Positions 8,571 through 17,349 of a DNA stretch of 56,504 nucleotides are shown one piece after another. The notes beneath the pieces were generated by a model. It searched no databases, was not told the origin of the DNA, and saw nothing but the letters and a program-made list of their open reading frames with translations. Every line of letters begins with the position of its first letter. The first letter of the stretch is position 1. Source of the DNA: Eubacteriales bacterium (lineage in GTDB: Bacteria > Bacillota > Clostridia > Lachnospirales > Lachnospiraceae); the NCBI GenBank assembly GCA_030527665.1, contig JAUNAK010000009.1:1-56504 (forward strand). Direction: 5' to 3'. Made by a program: the position numbers and the translations under genes.

Positions 8571-9071
8571 CTATTCTGCATCCCGGAGTCTGGTCTGGAT
8601 CCAGTAGGCACCCATGCTCTGTCCCGGCTGATCGGTTACATCATCGTTGAGATAGGAGGCCAGTCCGACGGAAGCCGGTTCCCAGGCTCTTGCCTGTTCG
8701 ATGTTTTCGTATTCCACTTCCGCATACCAGAATTCGGTGGGAAGCCCTTCGTCTACATGATTGACTTCCAGCTTCATGCCGTCCGGCAGCTGATAGGTAC
8801 GGCGAACCTTCGGGATCAGCGGAAGCTCGATCAGATCCTCCAGTTCAGCAAATTTCTCCGGTGTGATCTCCATTTCAATTTCTTTTCTTGCAATGCGTCC
8901 GGAAGATTTGAAGCAGAGAATATATTCTGTTCGTCCTCCAATGCGGTCTTCTTCACGAATGCGTACCGTGGGTTCTACGGAAATGTAGCCCTGGCGCATG
9001 TTATGTTCATACAGCAGCGGGAAGTCTGCTTCCGGCCATCCGTTTACCATCCATTTTCTTTCAATTTCCAT
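8571..9071 (-). CDS. CYTH-domain protein (triphosphatase/adenylate cyclase-like)
   Basis: The 166-residue product starts MEIERKW, the ExExK signature of the CYTH triphosphate tunnel fold. Further charged strands that line the tunnel follow: TVRIREED, EYILCFKSSG, RKEIEMEI, KVRRTY and KLEVNHVDEGL, ending in WYAEVEYE. Family members hydrolyse inorganic triphosphate, thiamine triphosphate or nucleoside triphosphates with Mg2+; some make cAMP. The length and the single-domain layout fit the bacterial triphosphatase branch. The start ATG (9069-9071) is preceded by a good GGAGGT. It stands alone on the minus strand, divergent from murT. The in vivo substrate is unknown. Confidence 0.85.
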   Translation of the reverse strand: MEIERKWMVNGWPEADFPLLYEHNMRQGYISVEPTVRIREEDRIGGRTEYILCFKSSGRIARKEIEMEITPEKFAELEDLIELPLIPKVRRTYQLPDGMKLEVNHVDEGLPTEFWYAEVEYENIEQARAWEPASVGLASYLNDDVTDQPGQSMGAYWIQTRLRDAE

Positions 9072-9092
9072 GTTTCTACCTCCTGCAGGTAC

Positions 9093-9126
9093 ATGATAGC
9101 ACAGAACATCCGGATAGACTATCCGG
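9093..9126 (-). promoter_or_regulatory. Extended -10 promoter of the CYTH gene with adjacent 17-base palindrome
   Basis: On the minus strand TGC-TATCAT (hexamer 9093-9098) forms an extended -10. No good -35 is visible; instead, a near-perfect palindrome CCGGATAGACTATCCGG (9110-9126, 7-base arms) occupies that place. It could be an operator for an activator or repressor. Confidence 0.35.
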
Positions 9127-9193
9127 AAAACATGCGGGATACCTTCTTCTTATTATTAAGTAGAAGGGGGATGCGTTTTGTACAGGAGAGGAT

Positions 9194-9241
9194 ATGCATC
9201 TCTTGTTGTGCTGTCGGACGCTGTGCTATCGTGAAAAGTGA
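9194..9241 (+). CDS. Possible 15-residue leader peptide upstream of murT
   Basis: ATG 9194 follows an AGGAG site (9184-9188) at 5 bases and opens a 15-codon frame, MHLLLCCRTLCYREK, ending in TGA 56 bases before the murT start. It is rich in Leu and Cys. A good RBS and short length suggest a leader peptide that couples or senses translation, but such frames arise by chance and I have no homology support. Confidence 0.25.
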   Translation: MHLLLCCRTLCYREK

Positions 9242-9296
9242 ATAGCTGAAAAAGTGAGCAGGTATGCAACGGGATACAGTAGAAAGGAAGTTGAAA

Positions 9297-10784
9297 ATGG
9301 CAGGAAAGCTGGGAACGATACTGGCAGTTGGAAGCTGCAAAGCAGCCCGGAAGGTACTTCATCTGTTGAAGCGCGGCGGAACGACCACGCCGGGAAAAGC
9401 AGCCATGTTTTTTGATAGAAATATACTGGCAAAAACAGCGGAGGGGGTAGAGACGATCGTTGTTGTGGGCACCAACGGAAAAACAACAACCGCACATATG
9501 CTGGAGCGGGCAATGACGGCGGCAGGAATGGATCCGCTGGCCAACCGTTCGGGTGCCAATCTGCTGCCGGGTATTACGGCGGAATTTACGGCAGAGGCAT
9601 CCATAAGCGGACATGCACGGCGGAAATATGCGGTGATCGAATGTGATGAGGCTGCATTGAAGCTGGTCGTGCCGCTGGTGAATCCGAAGGTTATTGCCGT
9701 GACCAATCTGTTCCGGGATCAGCTGGATCGATACGGTGAAGTCATGAATACATTGGAGCAGATCCGGATCGGTGTACGTATGGTGCCGGAAGCAATCCTC
9801 TGTCTGAATGCGGATGATTCGCTGGTAGCATCACTGGCACTGGATGTGCCGAATCCGGTCGTGTATTTCGGACTGGATCTGCCGGTCGGTGAACAGAAGG
9901 ATGCCGAGCTTTCGGATGCCCGGTATTGCATTCGATGCGGTACGGAATACACGTATTCGTATCATACGTATGCCCATCTGGGCGGATTCAGGTGTCCGAA
10001 CTGCGGTTACCGGAGACATCAGACGGATGTGGCGGTAACGGCGATCCGGTCGATGGGGATGGACGGCAGTGATATTGAGCTGCGCTTTGGAACCGCATCG
10101 GAAGGAAAAAAACAGAAGCAGACGCTGCCGGAGGCAAAACCACATCCGGATACGGAGGGCAGTATAAAAAATACAGAGAGAAAACCGGAAATAACGGGAG
10201 GAAGTGTTATCGAGCATGTACACGTAGGCCTTCCGGCAGTGTACAACATCTACAATGCTGCCTGTGCAGCAGCTGCTTTTACGGCTGCCGGATATGACAG
10301 ACAGAAGATCCTTCCGGTTCTCGCAGAGGTACACAGCAGCTTCGGACGCATGGAGACCTTCGATCTGGATGGTGTCCGCGTACAGATGATACTGGTGAAA
10401 AATCCGGCCGGGTGCAGCCAGGCACTGGACTATCTGGCCGCCATGGAGGAACCTTATCAGGCTGTGTTCTGTCTCAATGACCGGACGGCAGACGGCCATG
10501 ATATTTCCTGGATCTGGGATGCGGATTTTGAAAAAGTATGCCGGGATCCGCATATGCTGCATGCGTACGTGCTGGGAGACCGGGCGGAAGATATGCAGCT
10601 GCGGCTGAAATATGCGGATATGGAAGAAAATGGTGTGGAAAAAGTAAACGCGGAGGAAGAACTGATTGAAAAAATGCGCAAAAGTGAAGTGCCGGTATTT
10701 ATTCTTCCCAATTATACCGCCATGCTGTCACTGCGTGCAGTCCTTGGACGGATCACCGGCAAGGATGCTTTCTGGAAAGGCTAA
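9297..10784 (+). CDS. murT: Lipid II isoglutaminyl synthase, Mur-ligase subunit MurT
   Basis: MurT with GatD amidates the D-Glu of lipid II to D-isoglutamine on the inner membrane face, using glutamine and ATP. The 495-residue product has the Mur-ligase P-loop GTNGKTTT (58-65), the AVTNLFRDQLDRYGE central-domain signature, and the MurT-specific four-Cys ribbon CIRCG...CPNCG (Cys211, 214, 233, 236). The C-terminal DUF1727 region includes LNDRTADGHDISWIWDADFE, which supports the amidation site. A hydrophilic insert at about 263-300 is unusual. ATG 9297 is chosen over ATG 9264 because AAAGGAAG (9283-9290) precedes it at 6 bases and the protein then starts like other MurT sequences. gatD follows after 15 bases. 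Confidence 0.95.
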   Translation: MAGKLGTILAVGSCKAARKVLHLLKRGGTTTPGKAAMFFDRNILAKTAEGVETIVVVGTNGKTTTAHMLERAMTAAGMDPLANRSGANLLPGITAEFTAEASISGHARRKYAVIECDEAALKLVVPLVNPKVIAVTNLFRDQLDRYGEVMNTLEQIRIGVRMVPEAILCLNADDSLVASLALDVPNPVVYFGLDLPVGEQKDAELSDARYCIRCGTEYTYSYHTYAHLGGFRCPNCGYRRHQTDVAVTAIRSMGMDGSDIELRFGTASEGKKQKQTLPEAKPHPDTEGSIKNTERKPEITGGSVIEHVHVGLPAVYNIYNAACAAAAFTAAGYDRQKILPVLAEVHSSFGRMETFDLDGVRVQMILVKNPAGCSQALDYLAAMEEPYQAVFCLNDRTADGHDISWIWDADFEKVCRDPHMLHAYVLGDRAEDMQLRLKYADMEENGVEKVNAEEELIEKMRKSEVPVFILPNYTAMLSLRAVLGRITGKDAFWKG

Positions 10785-10799
10785 GGAGGAAATCGGGTC

Positions 10800-11555
10800 A
10801 TGAGAAAATTGAAGATCTGTCATCTTTATCCGGAGGTGCTGAATCTGTATGGCGACAGAGGCAATATCCGGTGTCTGCAGAAACGTCTGGAGTGGAGGGG
10901 GATCTCCTGTGAGGTGAAAAAAGTCGGATTGGGAGACAAGGATCCGCTTACGGACTATGATCTGTTTTTTATCGGAGGCGGACAGGATTTTGAACAGGAG
11001 GTGCTTCTGGAAGACTTGAGAAGCGGAAAAGGAGCGTCGATCAAGGCTGCGGCAGATGACGGCAAAACGTTTCTCTGCATCTGCGGCGGCTATCAGATGA
11101 TGGGACAGTATTATGAGACACATGAAGGCGTGAAATGTGAATTTATCGGGGCAGCTGATTTTTACACCCAAGGCGGGGATACCCGGATGATCGGGAATTA
11201 TGCCTTTCAATTGGGAAAAGAATCTGGGGGGAGTACAGTCGTGGGATTTGAAAATCACAGCGGCAGAACCTATCTGGGAAGCGGTGTGCAGCCGTTGGGA
11301 ACGGTCATGAAGGGATATGGAAATAACGGAGAGGATCAGACGGAGGGGGTTCGTTTCCACAATGTGTTCGGAACCTACAGTCACGGTCCTGTCCTGCCGA
11401 AAAATCCGGAATTCAGCGACTGGCTTCTGGAAACGGCTCTGGTTCGTCGATACGGCAGGGCAGATCTGGAACCGTTGGAGGATGCATTTGAACGGGCTGC
11501 TCATGATACGATGCTGGAACGTGTATGCAAGGGAACCGCAGGTCGTGAAGAGTAA
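10800..11555 (+). CDS. gatD: Lipid II isoglutaminyl synthase, glutamine amidotransferase subunit GatD
   Basis: The 251-residue protein is a class I (CobB/CobQ-like) glutaminase that supplies ammonia to MurT. The nucleophile Cys95 lies in FLCICGGYQMMG, and the partner His195 in GTYSHGPVLPKNPEF. The N-terminus CHLYPEVLNLYGDRGN is the family hallmark. ATG 10800 follows AAGGAGG 10 bases upstream. murT and gatD form one transcription unit. Together they predict amidated peptidoglycan, as in most Gram-positives. Confidence 0.95.
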   Translation: MRKLKICHLYPEVLNLYGDRGNIRCLQKRLEWRGISCEVKKVGLGDKDPLTDYDLFFIGGGQDFEQEVLLEDLRSGKGASIKAAADDGKTFLCICGGYQMMGQYYETHEGVKCEFIGAADFYTQGGDTRMIGNYAFQLGKESGGSTVVGFENHSGRTYLGSGVQPLGTVMKGYGNNGEDQTEGVRFHNVFGTYSHGPVLPKNPEFSDWLLETALVRRYGRADLEPLEDAFERAAHDTMLERVCKGTAGREE

Positions 11556-11578
11556 GTCGTGTAATCAGAGACCGGGCA

Positions 11579-11587
11579 TGGTATAAT
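11579..11587 (+). promoter_or_regulatory. Extended -10 promoter for the DUF3160 lipoprotein gene
   Basis: TGG-TATAAT at 11579-11587 matches an extended -10; the -35 region is poor. It lies 24 bases after the gatD stop and would give a 5' leader of about 115 bases. Confidence 0.5.
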
Positions 11588-11709
11588 AAGATATCAGGCT
11601 GCTGAAAGACCCGCCCAATGCCGGTTCGGTCGTCAGGTGAACAGATATGTCCGTGCTGTCGCTGTCCGGATCTTTCATAGCAAACCAATGTTGAAGGGAG
11701 AATGGAAGT

Positions 11710-13953
11710 ATGATAAGAAACAGGAAAGGCTGGCTTGCGGGATTTTTGAGCATGACTTTGCTGCTCAGCAGCTGCGGCGGTTCCGGAGGCTCCTCGTCAG
11801 CGGCAGCAGATGAGGATGACAATACGATCTACATCGGAGTTGATAAGGATAGTGAGGGACCGGAATCCGGAAAGAAAGCAAATAAAGGTAAGAAAGGTGA
11901 AGTGGGAACGGCGGATGTTCTGTCGCTTGTAAGACCTTCCTTTCTTGGAGAGCTTGTGTCAAATACGGATCCGAATCTGGTTCCTTCGGTTTCCACGTAC
12001 GAGATATCGGATCTCATGCAGCTGAGTAATGCAGACCGTTATGAATACCTTCTGGAATCACCGCAATATGCAGACAAATTAAAGGAAAACTTATTCGTTG
12101 TAGAGGATGGCTATTACAATGAATTTTTCGAGATCTATGAAACAAACCGGTATGCACAGCAGGCCAGTTTTGTAACCGTGGATTCCATGATGCATACGTA
12201 TCATCTGTATTTTGCCTATCTGATGCGTCGTACCGAACAGAACAGTCTGTCAGGTGCACTGCAGTCTCTGTCAAAAATGATGATGGATGCCAGTGTTGAG
12301 CAGTACAATACGCTGACAGATGAGGAATGGAAGGAAGCAGCAAGAAGAAATATTGCATTTTTTGCGATTGCAGCAAAACTGCAGGATGACGGTACAGAAG
12401 TTCCTTCGGAAGCAGCAGACATTGTTAATGAAGAAATTTCCAGAATCACGGCAGCTTCGGGAATTGCGACATGCAGCATCACCGGGGGTGATATTGATTA
12501 TACGCAGTTTATTCCGAGAGGATATTATGAGAAGAATGAAGTGCTTCAGCGATATTTCCGGGCAATGATGTGGTACGGTCAGATTGGCTTTTATGAAAAA
12601 GATGATTCTCTGAATAGAAGTGCCGGTCTGATGACAGCTGCACTGACAGGTGACAGACAGAGCCTGTGGGAGAGCATCTATACGGTAACTTCATTTTTTG
12701 CAGGTGCCAGTGACGATCTGTCCTACTATGATTACAAGCCGGCTCTGGAGGCTGCCTTTGGCAGCTCCGAGGATGTGCAGAGCATTGCTGCGGGTGACTT
12801 TGCCGCATTCAAGGCAATCACGGATTCCATGGAAGCACCGGTGATCAATTCGATCCCGATGGGCGAGATCAGCGAGGATACGGATGTAAAAGAAGAGAAT
12901 AAGGGCTTCCGATTCATGGGACAGAGATTTTCCATCGATGAAGCCATTTTTGAAGCACTTACCAATGACGCAGGACGGAACAGCAGCGGTGAGCAGCGTA
13001 TGCTGCCGGATACACTGGATGTGGCAGCTGCTCTTGGCTCAGAGAAGGCGTACGAGATCCTCCTGACGACAGGAGTTACCGATTATCCGAATTATGAAAG
13101 CAATCTGAACGCAATGAAGGAAGAACTGCAGGGCAGTGACGATCTCTGGAATGCGAGTCTCTATTCCAGCTGGCTCAATACGCTTCGACCGACCCTTGAG
13201 GAAAAAGGAGACGGTTATCCCAGCTTTATGACTACGGATGCCTGGAAAACAAAAGCACTGGAGTCCTTTGCGGGAAGTTATACCGAGCTGAAGCATGATA
13301 CCGTTCTGTATGCAAAGCAGATGATGGCCGAAATGGGCGGCGGAGATATGGATACCTATGATGACAGAGGCTATGTGGAGCCGGAAACAGAGGTATGGAG
13401 CCGTTTTATCAATCTTTCGCAGAAAACAAAAGACGGTCTGGACAGTATGGGATATCTGGAGGATGCCGATCGGGACAATCTGGGACGTCTGACCGAGATG
13501 GCACAGCAGCTTCTGACGATTTCCGAGAAGGAACTTAGAAATGAGGTACTTTCCGATGAGGAATATGAATTTATTCGATCCTACGGCGGAAACCTTGAGC
13601 ATTTCTGGACAGAGACGCTAAAGGAGGAGTCGGCAAACGGATATCTGAGCACCAAAGAGTATCCGGCAGCACTGGTTACGGATATTGCTTCCAATTCCAA
13701 TGGAGAATGTCTGGAGGTTGCAACCGGCAATCCGGCGAATATTTATGTAATTGCACCTGTTGCCGGAGTACCGAAGTTATGTACCGGATCGGTATTCTCC
13801 TTCTACCAGTTCGTGCAGCCGTCCAGTGACAGACTGACGGATACACAGTGGAGACAGATGATGGGAATCGAATTGTCAGATTCCGGATCCTACAATTATG
13901 ACAGCGCCAAAGAGCAGCCGCAGTGGACAAGCGGATACAGAGTGAAACGATAA
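11710..13953 (+). CDS. DUF3160-family lipoprotein
   Basis: The 747-residue protein begins with a lipoprotein signal peptide: basic start, hydrophobic core and lipobox LLSSC (Cys22), then a Gly/Ser- and Lys-rich linker to about residue 80. The rest is one large mostly helical domain that I recognise as DUF3160, with FVTVDSMMHTYHLYFAYLMRR and a C-terminal stretch with YVIAPVAGVPKLCTGSVFSFYQF. The family has no established function and is expected on the outer face of the membrane. RBS is AAGGGAGAATGGAAG before ATG 11710. It is followed after only 8 bases by a membrane-anchored CapA-like protein, suggesting the two act together at the cell surface. Confidence 0.8.
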   Translation: MIRNRKGWLAGFLSMTLLLSSCGGSGGSSSAAADEDDNTIYIGVDKDSEGPESGKKANKGKKGEVGTADVLSLVRPSFLGELVSNTDPNLVPSVSTYEISDLMQLSNADRYEYLLESPQYADKLKENLFVVEDGYYNEFFEIYETNRYAQQASFVTVDSMMHTYHLYFAYLMRRTEQNSLSGALQSLSKMMMDASVEQYNTLTDEEWKEAARRNIAFFAIAAKLQDDGTEVPSEAADIVNEEISRITAASGIATCSITGGDIDYTQFIPRGYYEKNEVLQRYFRAMMWYGQIGFYEKDDSLNRSAGLMTAALTGDRQSLWESIYTVTSFFAGASDDLSYYDYKPALEAAFGSSEDVQSIAAGDFAAFKAITDSMEAPVINSIPMGEISEDTDVKEENKGFRFMGQRFSIDEAIFEALTNDAGRNSSGEQRMLPDTLDVAAALGSEKAYEILLTTGVTDYPNYESNLNAMKEELQGSDDLWNASLYSSWLNTLRPTLEEKGDGYPSFMTTDAWKTKALESFAGSYTELKHDTVLYAKQMMAEMGGGDMDTYDDRGYVEPETEVWSRFINLSQKTKDGLDSMGYLEDADRDNLGRLTEMAQQLLTISEKELRNEVLSDEEYEFIRSYGGNLEHFWTETLKEESANGYLSTKEYPAALVTDIASNSNGECLEVATGNPANIYVIAPVAGVPKLCTGSVFSFYQFVQPSSDRLTDTQWRQMMGIELSDSGSYNYDSAKEQPQWTSGYRVKR

Positions 13954-13961
13954 ATAATAAA

Positions 13962-15452
13962 ATGCATTTACAGAAAAAAGAAATACGCATATATGTGTTA
14001 ATTGCGGCGGCGCTGGCCGCCGCAATTTTCTGCTTTGCGAAATATGTGAAATTGCTTCCTGACTGGATCATCTGGAAGGAAAAAACGATCGTCTGCAGTC
14101 AGGTTGAGATGCCGCTGCTGGAAGAAGTATCGTCTATGCCAGCGGATGATCCGGGAGATATTCCTGATGAGATCGTTCTGAAAAACAGAAGACTGACTGT
14201 TCGAAAAAATGATGAGAAGATCTGGGAGTCCCCGGAGGGGATAAAGGTCTCGGATTTTATATGGGCAGATATTGACCGGGATGAACAGTGCGAGCTCCTT
14301 CTTCTCTGCTGGAAGATCGGAAGATTCGGAACACACCGTCCGTTCTGGGTCAGGGAGGATGAGAAGGAATGGTCGGAGCATATTTTTATTTATGACTGGG
14401 AAGAAGGGCAGATCAAAGAGAAATGGATGGCCTCAGACATCGGAATGGATGCTTTGAGCTGGTCCTACGATTCGGTTAATAAGCTGCTGATCAGGGAAAC
14501 AAACGGAAGGGTGACCAGATGGGACTATGCTGCTTTCGGACTTTCCTTCGTAGGGGAATGTACGGAGGCAAAGGAAATTACCTTTCTTGTTACCGGAGAT
14601 AATCTCATACATGATTCGATCATTCGGGAGGCCGACAGGAAGCATAACGGAGATTTCTCCTATTTATATGAAGGAGCAGCGACGGAGATCAAAAAGGCGG
14701 ATGTGGCTGTCCTGTGTCAGGAGACAGTCTTTGTAAAGGATTCCCGGGAATATTCGGATTATCCGTTTTTCGGAACACCATTGGGAGTCGGTGAAGCTGC
14801 TGTGAATGCCGGTTTTGATCTGGCTGCGGCTGCCACCAACCATGTCCTGGATAAAGGCATGGAAGGAATCGATACGACCGCTGCTTTCTTTTGGCAGAAG
14901 AATGTGCCGTGTCTGGGAATTCAGGACAGCTCGCATCAGGAATACGATCCCTGTTATGTACTGGAAAAGGAGGGGATACGCATTGCATTTCTGAATTATA
15001 CCTTCAGCACAAACGGGACTCCGATGCCGGAAGCATATCCGTATGCGGTTCATACGCTGACGGATGAAGAGCAGGTGAAAAAGGACATCCGGGAGGCGAA
15101 AAAGAACAGTGATTTTACCCTGGTAATCGTGCATTGGGGAGAAGAGTATAGGGAAGAGATCGATACCTTCCAGAAAAAGTGGACAGAGATCTTCGCTGAG
15201 GAAAATGTGGACCTGGTTATTGGGAATCATCCCCACGTACTTCAGAAAAGAGGCAGGGTCCGCCGGAAAGACGGACAGGAGATGTATGTATATTATTCAC
15301 TTGGGAATTTCGTTGCCGCGCAGAGGGAGGAAGTCTGCCAGATGGGAGGACTGGCGGAGTTTTCCGTGCGGAAGAGTGATCGCGGAGCCTGCGCTGCCGA
15401 GCTGTCTCTACGTCCGGTTTCGAATTTTATGAAGGCAGAGATTCTGCCATGA
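13962..15452 (+). CDS. Membrane-anchored CapA-like (PGA_cap) phosphoesterase
   Basis: The protein of about 496 residues has one N-terminal membrane anchor (YVLIAAALAAAIFCFAKYV), an extracellular beta-rich region resembling a VCBS/propeller-type repeat (DFIWADIDRDEQCELLLL), and a C-terminal CapA metallophosphoesterase-like domain. In that domain TGDNLIHDSI, ATNHVLDKG, VHWGEEY, GNHPHVLQ and YSLGNFV match the family's metal and active-site blocks. CapA relatives act in poly-gamma-glutamate capsule formation, but many clostridial ones sit in other contexts and no capB/capC is seen here. ATG 13962 is preferred to GTG 13923, which overlaps the DUF3160 gene; neither has a strong RBS, so the start is uncertain. 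Confidence 0.75.
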   Translation: MHLQKKEIRIYVLIAAALAAAIFCFAKYVKLLPDWIIWKEKTIVCSQVEMPLLEEVSSMPADDPGDIPDEIVLKNRRLTVRKNDEKIWESPEGIKVSDFIWADIDRDEQCELLLLCWKIGRFGTHRPFWVREDEKEWSEHIFIYDWEEGQIKEKWMASDIGMDALSWSYDSVNKLLIRETNGRVTRWDYAAFGLSFVGECTEAKEITFLVTGDNLIHDSIIREADRKHNGDFSYLYEGAATEIKKADVAVLCQETVFVKDSREYSDYPFFGTPLGVGEAAVNAGFDLAAAATNHVLDKGMEGIDTTAAFFWQKNVPCLGIQDSSHQEYDPCYVLEKEGIRIAFLNYTFSTNGTPMPEAYPYAVHTLTDEEQVKKDIREAKKNSDFTLVIVHWGEEYREEIDTFQKKWTEIFAEENVDLVIGNHPHVLQKRGRVRRKDGQEMYVYYSLGNFVAAQREEVCQMGGLAEFSVRKSDRGACAAELSLRPVSNFMKAEILP

Positions 15453-15664
15453 TCAGAAAACCGTAGAAAAAACGTGGTGATCGACCGCTGTTTTCCTGCA
15501 TGGACAGACCTGATTCAGGGTAAAATGCGGGGAAAACAGGATTGTACGAAAAAAAATACAAAAAAAATACGGCGCTTTTTCCATGTACGAATTATCTGTT
15601 TTGGAAGGGCGCTGAAAAGAAAAAACAAGATTGTGTGTTATGCCCGAAAAGGGCTACTAAATAT

Positions 15665-15693
15665 GCCGGTCCCGGTCAGGGATCGGCTTTTTT
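15665..15693 (+). terminator. Terminator after the CapA-like gene
   Basis: GCCGGTCCC (15665-15673) pairs with GGGATCGGC (15679-15687) with one G-U, loop GGTCA, then six T. Apart from this, the mraZ promoter and MraZ boxes, the 480-base gap 15453-15932 shows no gene I can support. Confidence 0.85.
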
Positions 15694-15784
15694 GTTGTCT
15701 GAATATTGTACAAATACAGATAATTATTTGCCTTTTGGGAAAGGCAGAAGCTGCGGCGGGGAAGCCGCAGTACGCTAAAATAGG

Positions 15785-15813
15785 TTGCTTTTTAGGTTCA
15801 AAGGGGCTAAAAT
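15785..15813 (+). promoter_or_regulatory. Sigma-A promoter of the mraZ (dcw) operon
   Basis: TTGCTT (15785-15790), 17-base spacer, TAAAAT (15808-15813). The predicted start lies next to the MraZ boxes at 15822-15857. Confidence 0.6.
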
Positions 15814-15821
15814 GAACACAG

Positions 15822-15857
15822 AAGTGGTGAATTGTGGGTGAAAGTGACACAAAGTGG
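15822..15857 (+). promoter_or_regulatory. MraZ operator: four direct repeats at 10-base intervals
   Basis: AAGTGG, TTGTGG, AAGTGA and AAGTGG have their GTG cores at 15824, 15834, 15844 and 15854, exactly 10 bases apart. MraZ is known to bind tandem GTG-type repeats at its own promoter. The position just after the predicted transcription start fits autorepression. Confidence 0.75.
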
Positions 15858-15932
15858 AGGAAAAATACTTTTCTGGGGAGGAAAGTCAGACCTTCCGGGG
15901 AGGTGTCACAGAGAACCGGGGAGTAACTGTTT

Positions 15933-16364
15933 ATGTTCATGGGAGAGTACAACCATACAATCGATAGTAAAGGTCGTCTGATCATCCCATCTAAGTTCAG
16001 GGAGCAGCTTGGGGAGAAGTTTGTCCTGACAAGGGGAATGGACGGGAATCTTGCGATCTATCCGATGGATGCATGGAAAGTATTTGAACAGAAACTGGCT
16101 ACCTTACCGCTTTTAAGCCAGAAGGCCAGAACCTTTATCCGCTTTCTTGTAAGCGGAGCACAGGAATGTGAACTGGATAAGCAGGGAAGGATCCTTGTAC
16201 CGCCGACGCTGCGCACGCATGCGAAGCTGGATAAGGATGTTCTTCTGAACGGTTATCTGGATCACGTGGAAGTCTGGAGTAAGGAAGTATGGGAAGAGAA
16301 GAACGACTTCTCTGATATGGACTCCATTGCTGAGGGGCTGCAGGAGACCGGAATCATTCTTTGA
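15933..16364 (+). CDS. mraZ: Transcriptional regulator MraZ
   Basis: The 143-residue protein has the two SpoVT-AbrB-like MraZ half-domains: [24 protein letters not shown], and its repeat [24 protein letters not shown]. MraZ forms an oligomeric ring that binds tandem repeats and represses the dcw operon. ATG 15933 follows GGGGAG (15918-15923). It is the first gene of the cluster, with its own boxes at 15822-15857. rsmH follows, its start 26 bases beyond the mraZ stop. Confidence 0.95.
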   Translation: MFMGEYNHTIDSKGRLIIPSKFREQLGEKFVLTRGMDGNLAIYPMDAWKVFEQKLATLPLLSQKARTFIRFLVSGAQECELDKQGRILVPPTLRTHAKLDKDVLLNGYLDHVEVWSKEVWEEKNDFSDMDSIAEGLQETGIIL

Positions 16365-16390
16365 TCATTCGTTATCTAAGGCAGGAGCAT

Positions 16391-17332
16391 ATGGAATTTA
16401 ATCACAAGTCGGTTTTACTTGAAGAAACCATCGAAAACCTTAACATCAGACCTGACGGTATCTATGTGGACGGTACATTGGGAGGTGCCGGACATTCATT
16501 GGAGATCTGCAGACGATTATCCGACAAGGGGAGATTGATCGGAATCGATCAGGATGCAGATGCGATAGCTGCTTCGACAGAACGTCTTAAGGAATATAAG
16601 GATCGTGTAACGATTCTGCGGGGCAACTACAGAGATATGGTCAGCATGCTGGCAGAGATCGGAGTCACATCTGTGGATGGGATTCTGCTCGATCTGGGAG
16701 TATCATCCCATCAGTTCGACGATGCAAGCCGCGGATTTTCTTACAGAGAGGACGCACCGCTGGATATGCGTATGGATACGCGGCGGTCGCTTTCCGCTTA
16801 TGAGGTGGTAAACACCTACAGTAAGGAACAGCTTGCACGTGTGATTCGAACTTATGGGGAAGAAAAGTTTGCGGAAAACATTGCGAAGCATATCTGCCTG
16901 GAAAGAGCAAAAAAACCGGTGGAGACCACCGGCGAGTTGGCAGAGATCATCAAAGCATCGATTCCTGCGAAAATGAGGGCAACCGGAGGACATCCGGCAA
17001 AGAGAACATTTCAGGCAATCCGAATTGAAGTAAATGGGGAGCTGGAGGTCCTGGAGGATTCTCTTGATGGTATGATCGATATTCTGAATGACGGCGGACG
17101 GTTCTGTATTATTACCTTCCATTCCCTGGAAGACCGAATCGTTAAGAATAATTTCAGAAAAAACGAGAATCCATGTATATGTCCACCGCAGTTTCCTGTC
17201 TGTGTATGCGGCAGGAAGTCGAAGGGTGCTGCAGTGACTAGAAAACCAATTGCTCCTTCTATAGAGGAGCAGGAAGCAAATCCGCGTTCCAAGAGTTCAA
17301 AACTCCGGGTATTTGAGCGGAAAATCCAGTAG
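16391..17332 (+). CDS. rsmH: 16S rRNA (cytosine-N4)-methyltransferase RsmH
   Basis: The 313-residue enzyme methylates N4 of C1402 in 16S rRNA with SAM. Motifs: [15 protein letters not shown] start, SAM-binding [23 protein letters not shown], the [31 protein letters not shown] block, and [15 protein letters not shown] 16391 is the family-typical start ([12 protein letters not shown]). AGGAG at 16383-16387 lies only 3 bases upstream, an unusually tight spacing. Confidence 0.95.
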   Translation: MEFNHKSVLLEETIENLNIRPDGIYVDGTLGGAGHSLEICRRLSDKGRLIGIDQDADAIAASTERLKEYKDRVTILRGNYRDMVSMLAEIGVTSVDGILLDLGVSSHQFDDASRGFSYREDAPLDMRMDTRRSLSAYEVVNTYSKEQLARVIRTYGEEKFAENIAKHICLERAKKPVETTGELAEIIKASIPAKMRATGGHPAKRTFQAIRIEVNGELEVLEDSLDGMIDILNDGGRFCIITFHSLEDRIVKNNFRKNENPCICPPQFPVCVCGRKSKGAAVTRKPIAPSIEEQEANPRSKSSKLRVFERKIQ

Positions 17333-17349
17333 ACAGAGGTGATGTTCCA

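Noticed and set aside
8553-9245. 230-codon plus-strand frame over the CYTH gene
   Set aside because: The minus-strand CYTH protein has clear family motifs and an RBS; the plus frame does not.
15474-15815. 113-codon frame between the CapA-like gene and mraZ
   Set aside because: It runs through the terminator at 15665-15693 and into the mraZ promoter, with low-complexity Lys/Arg and no RBS.
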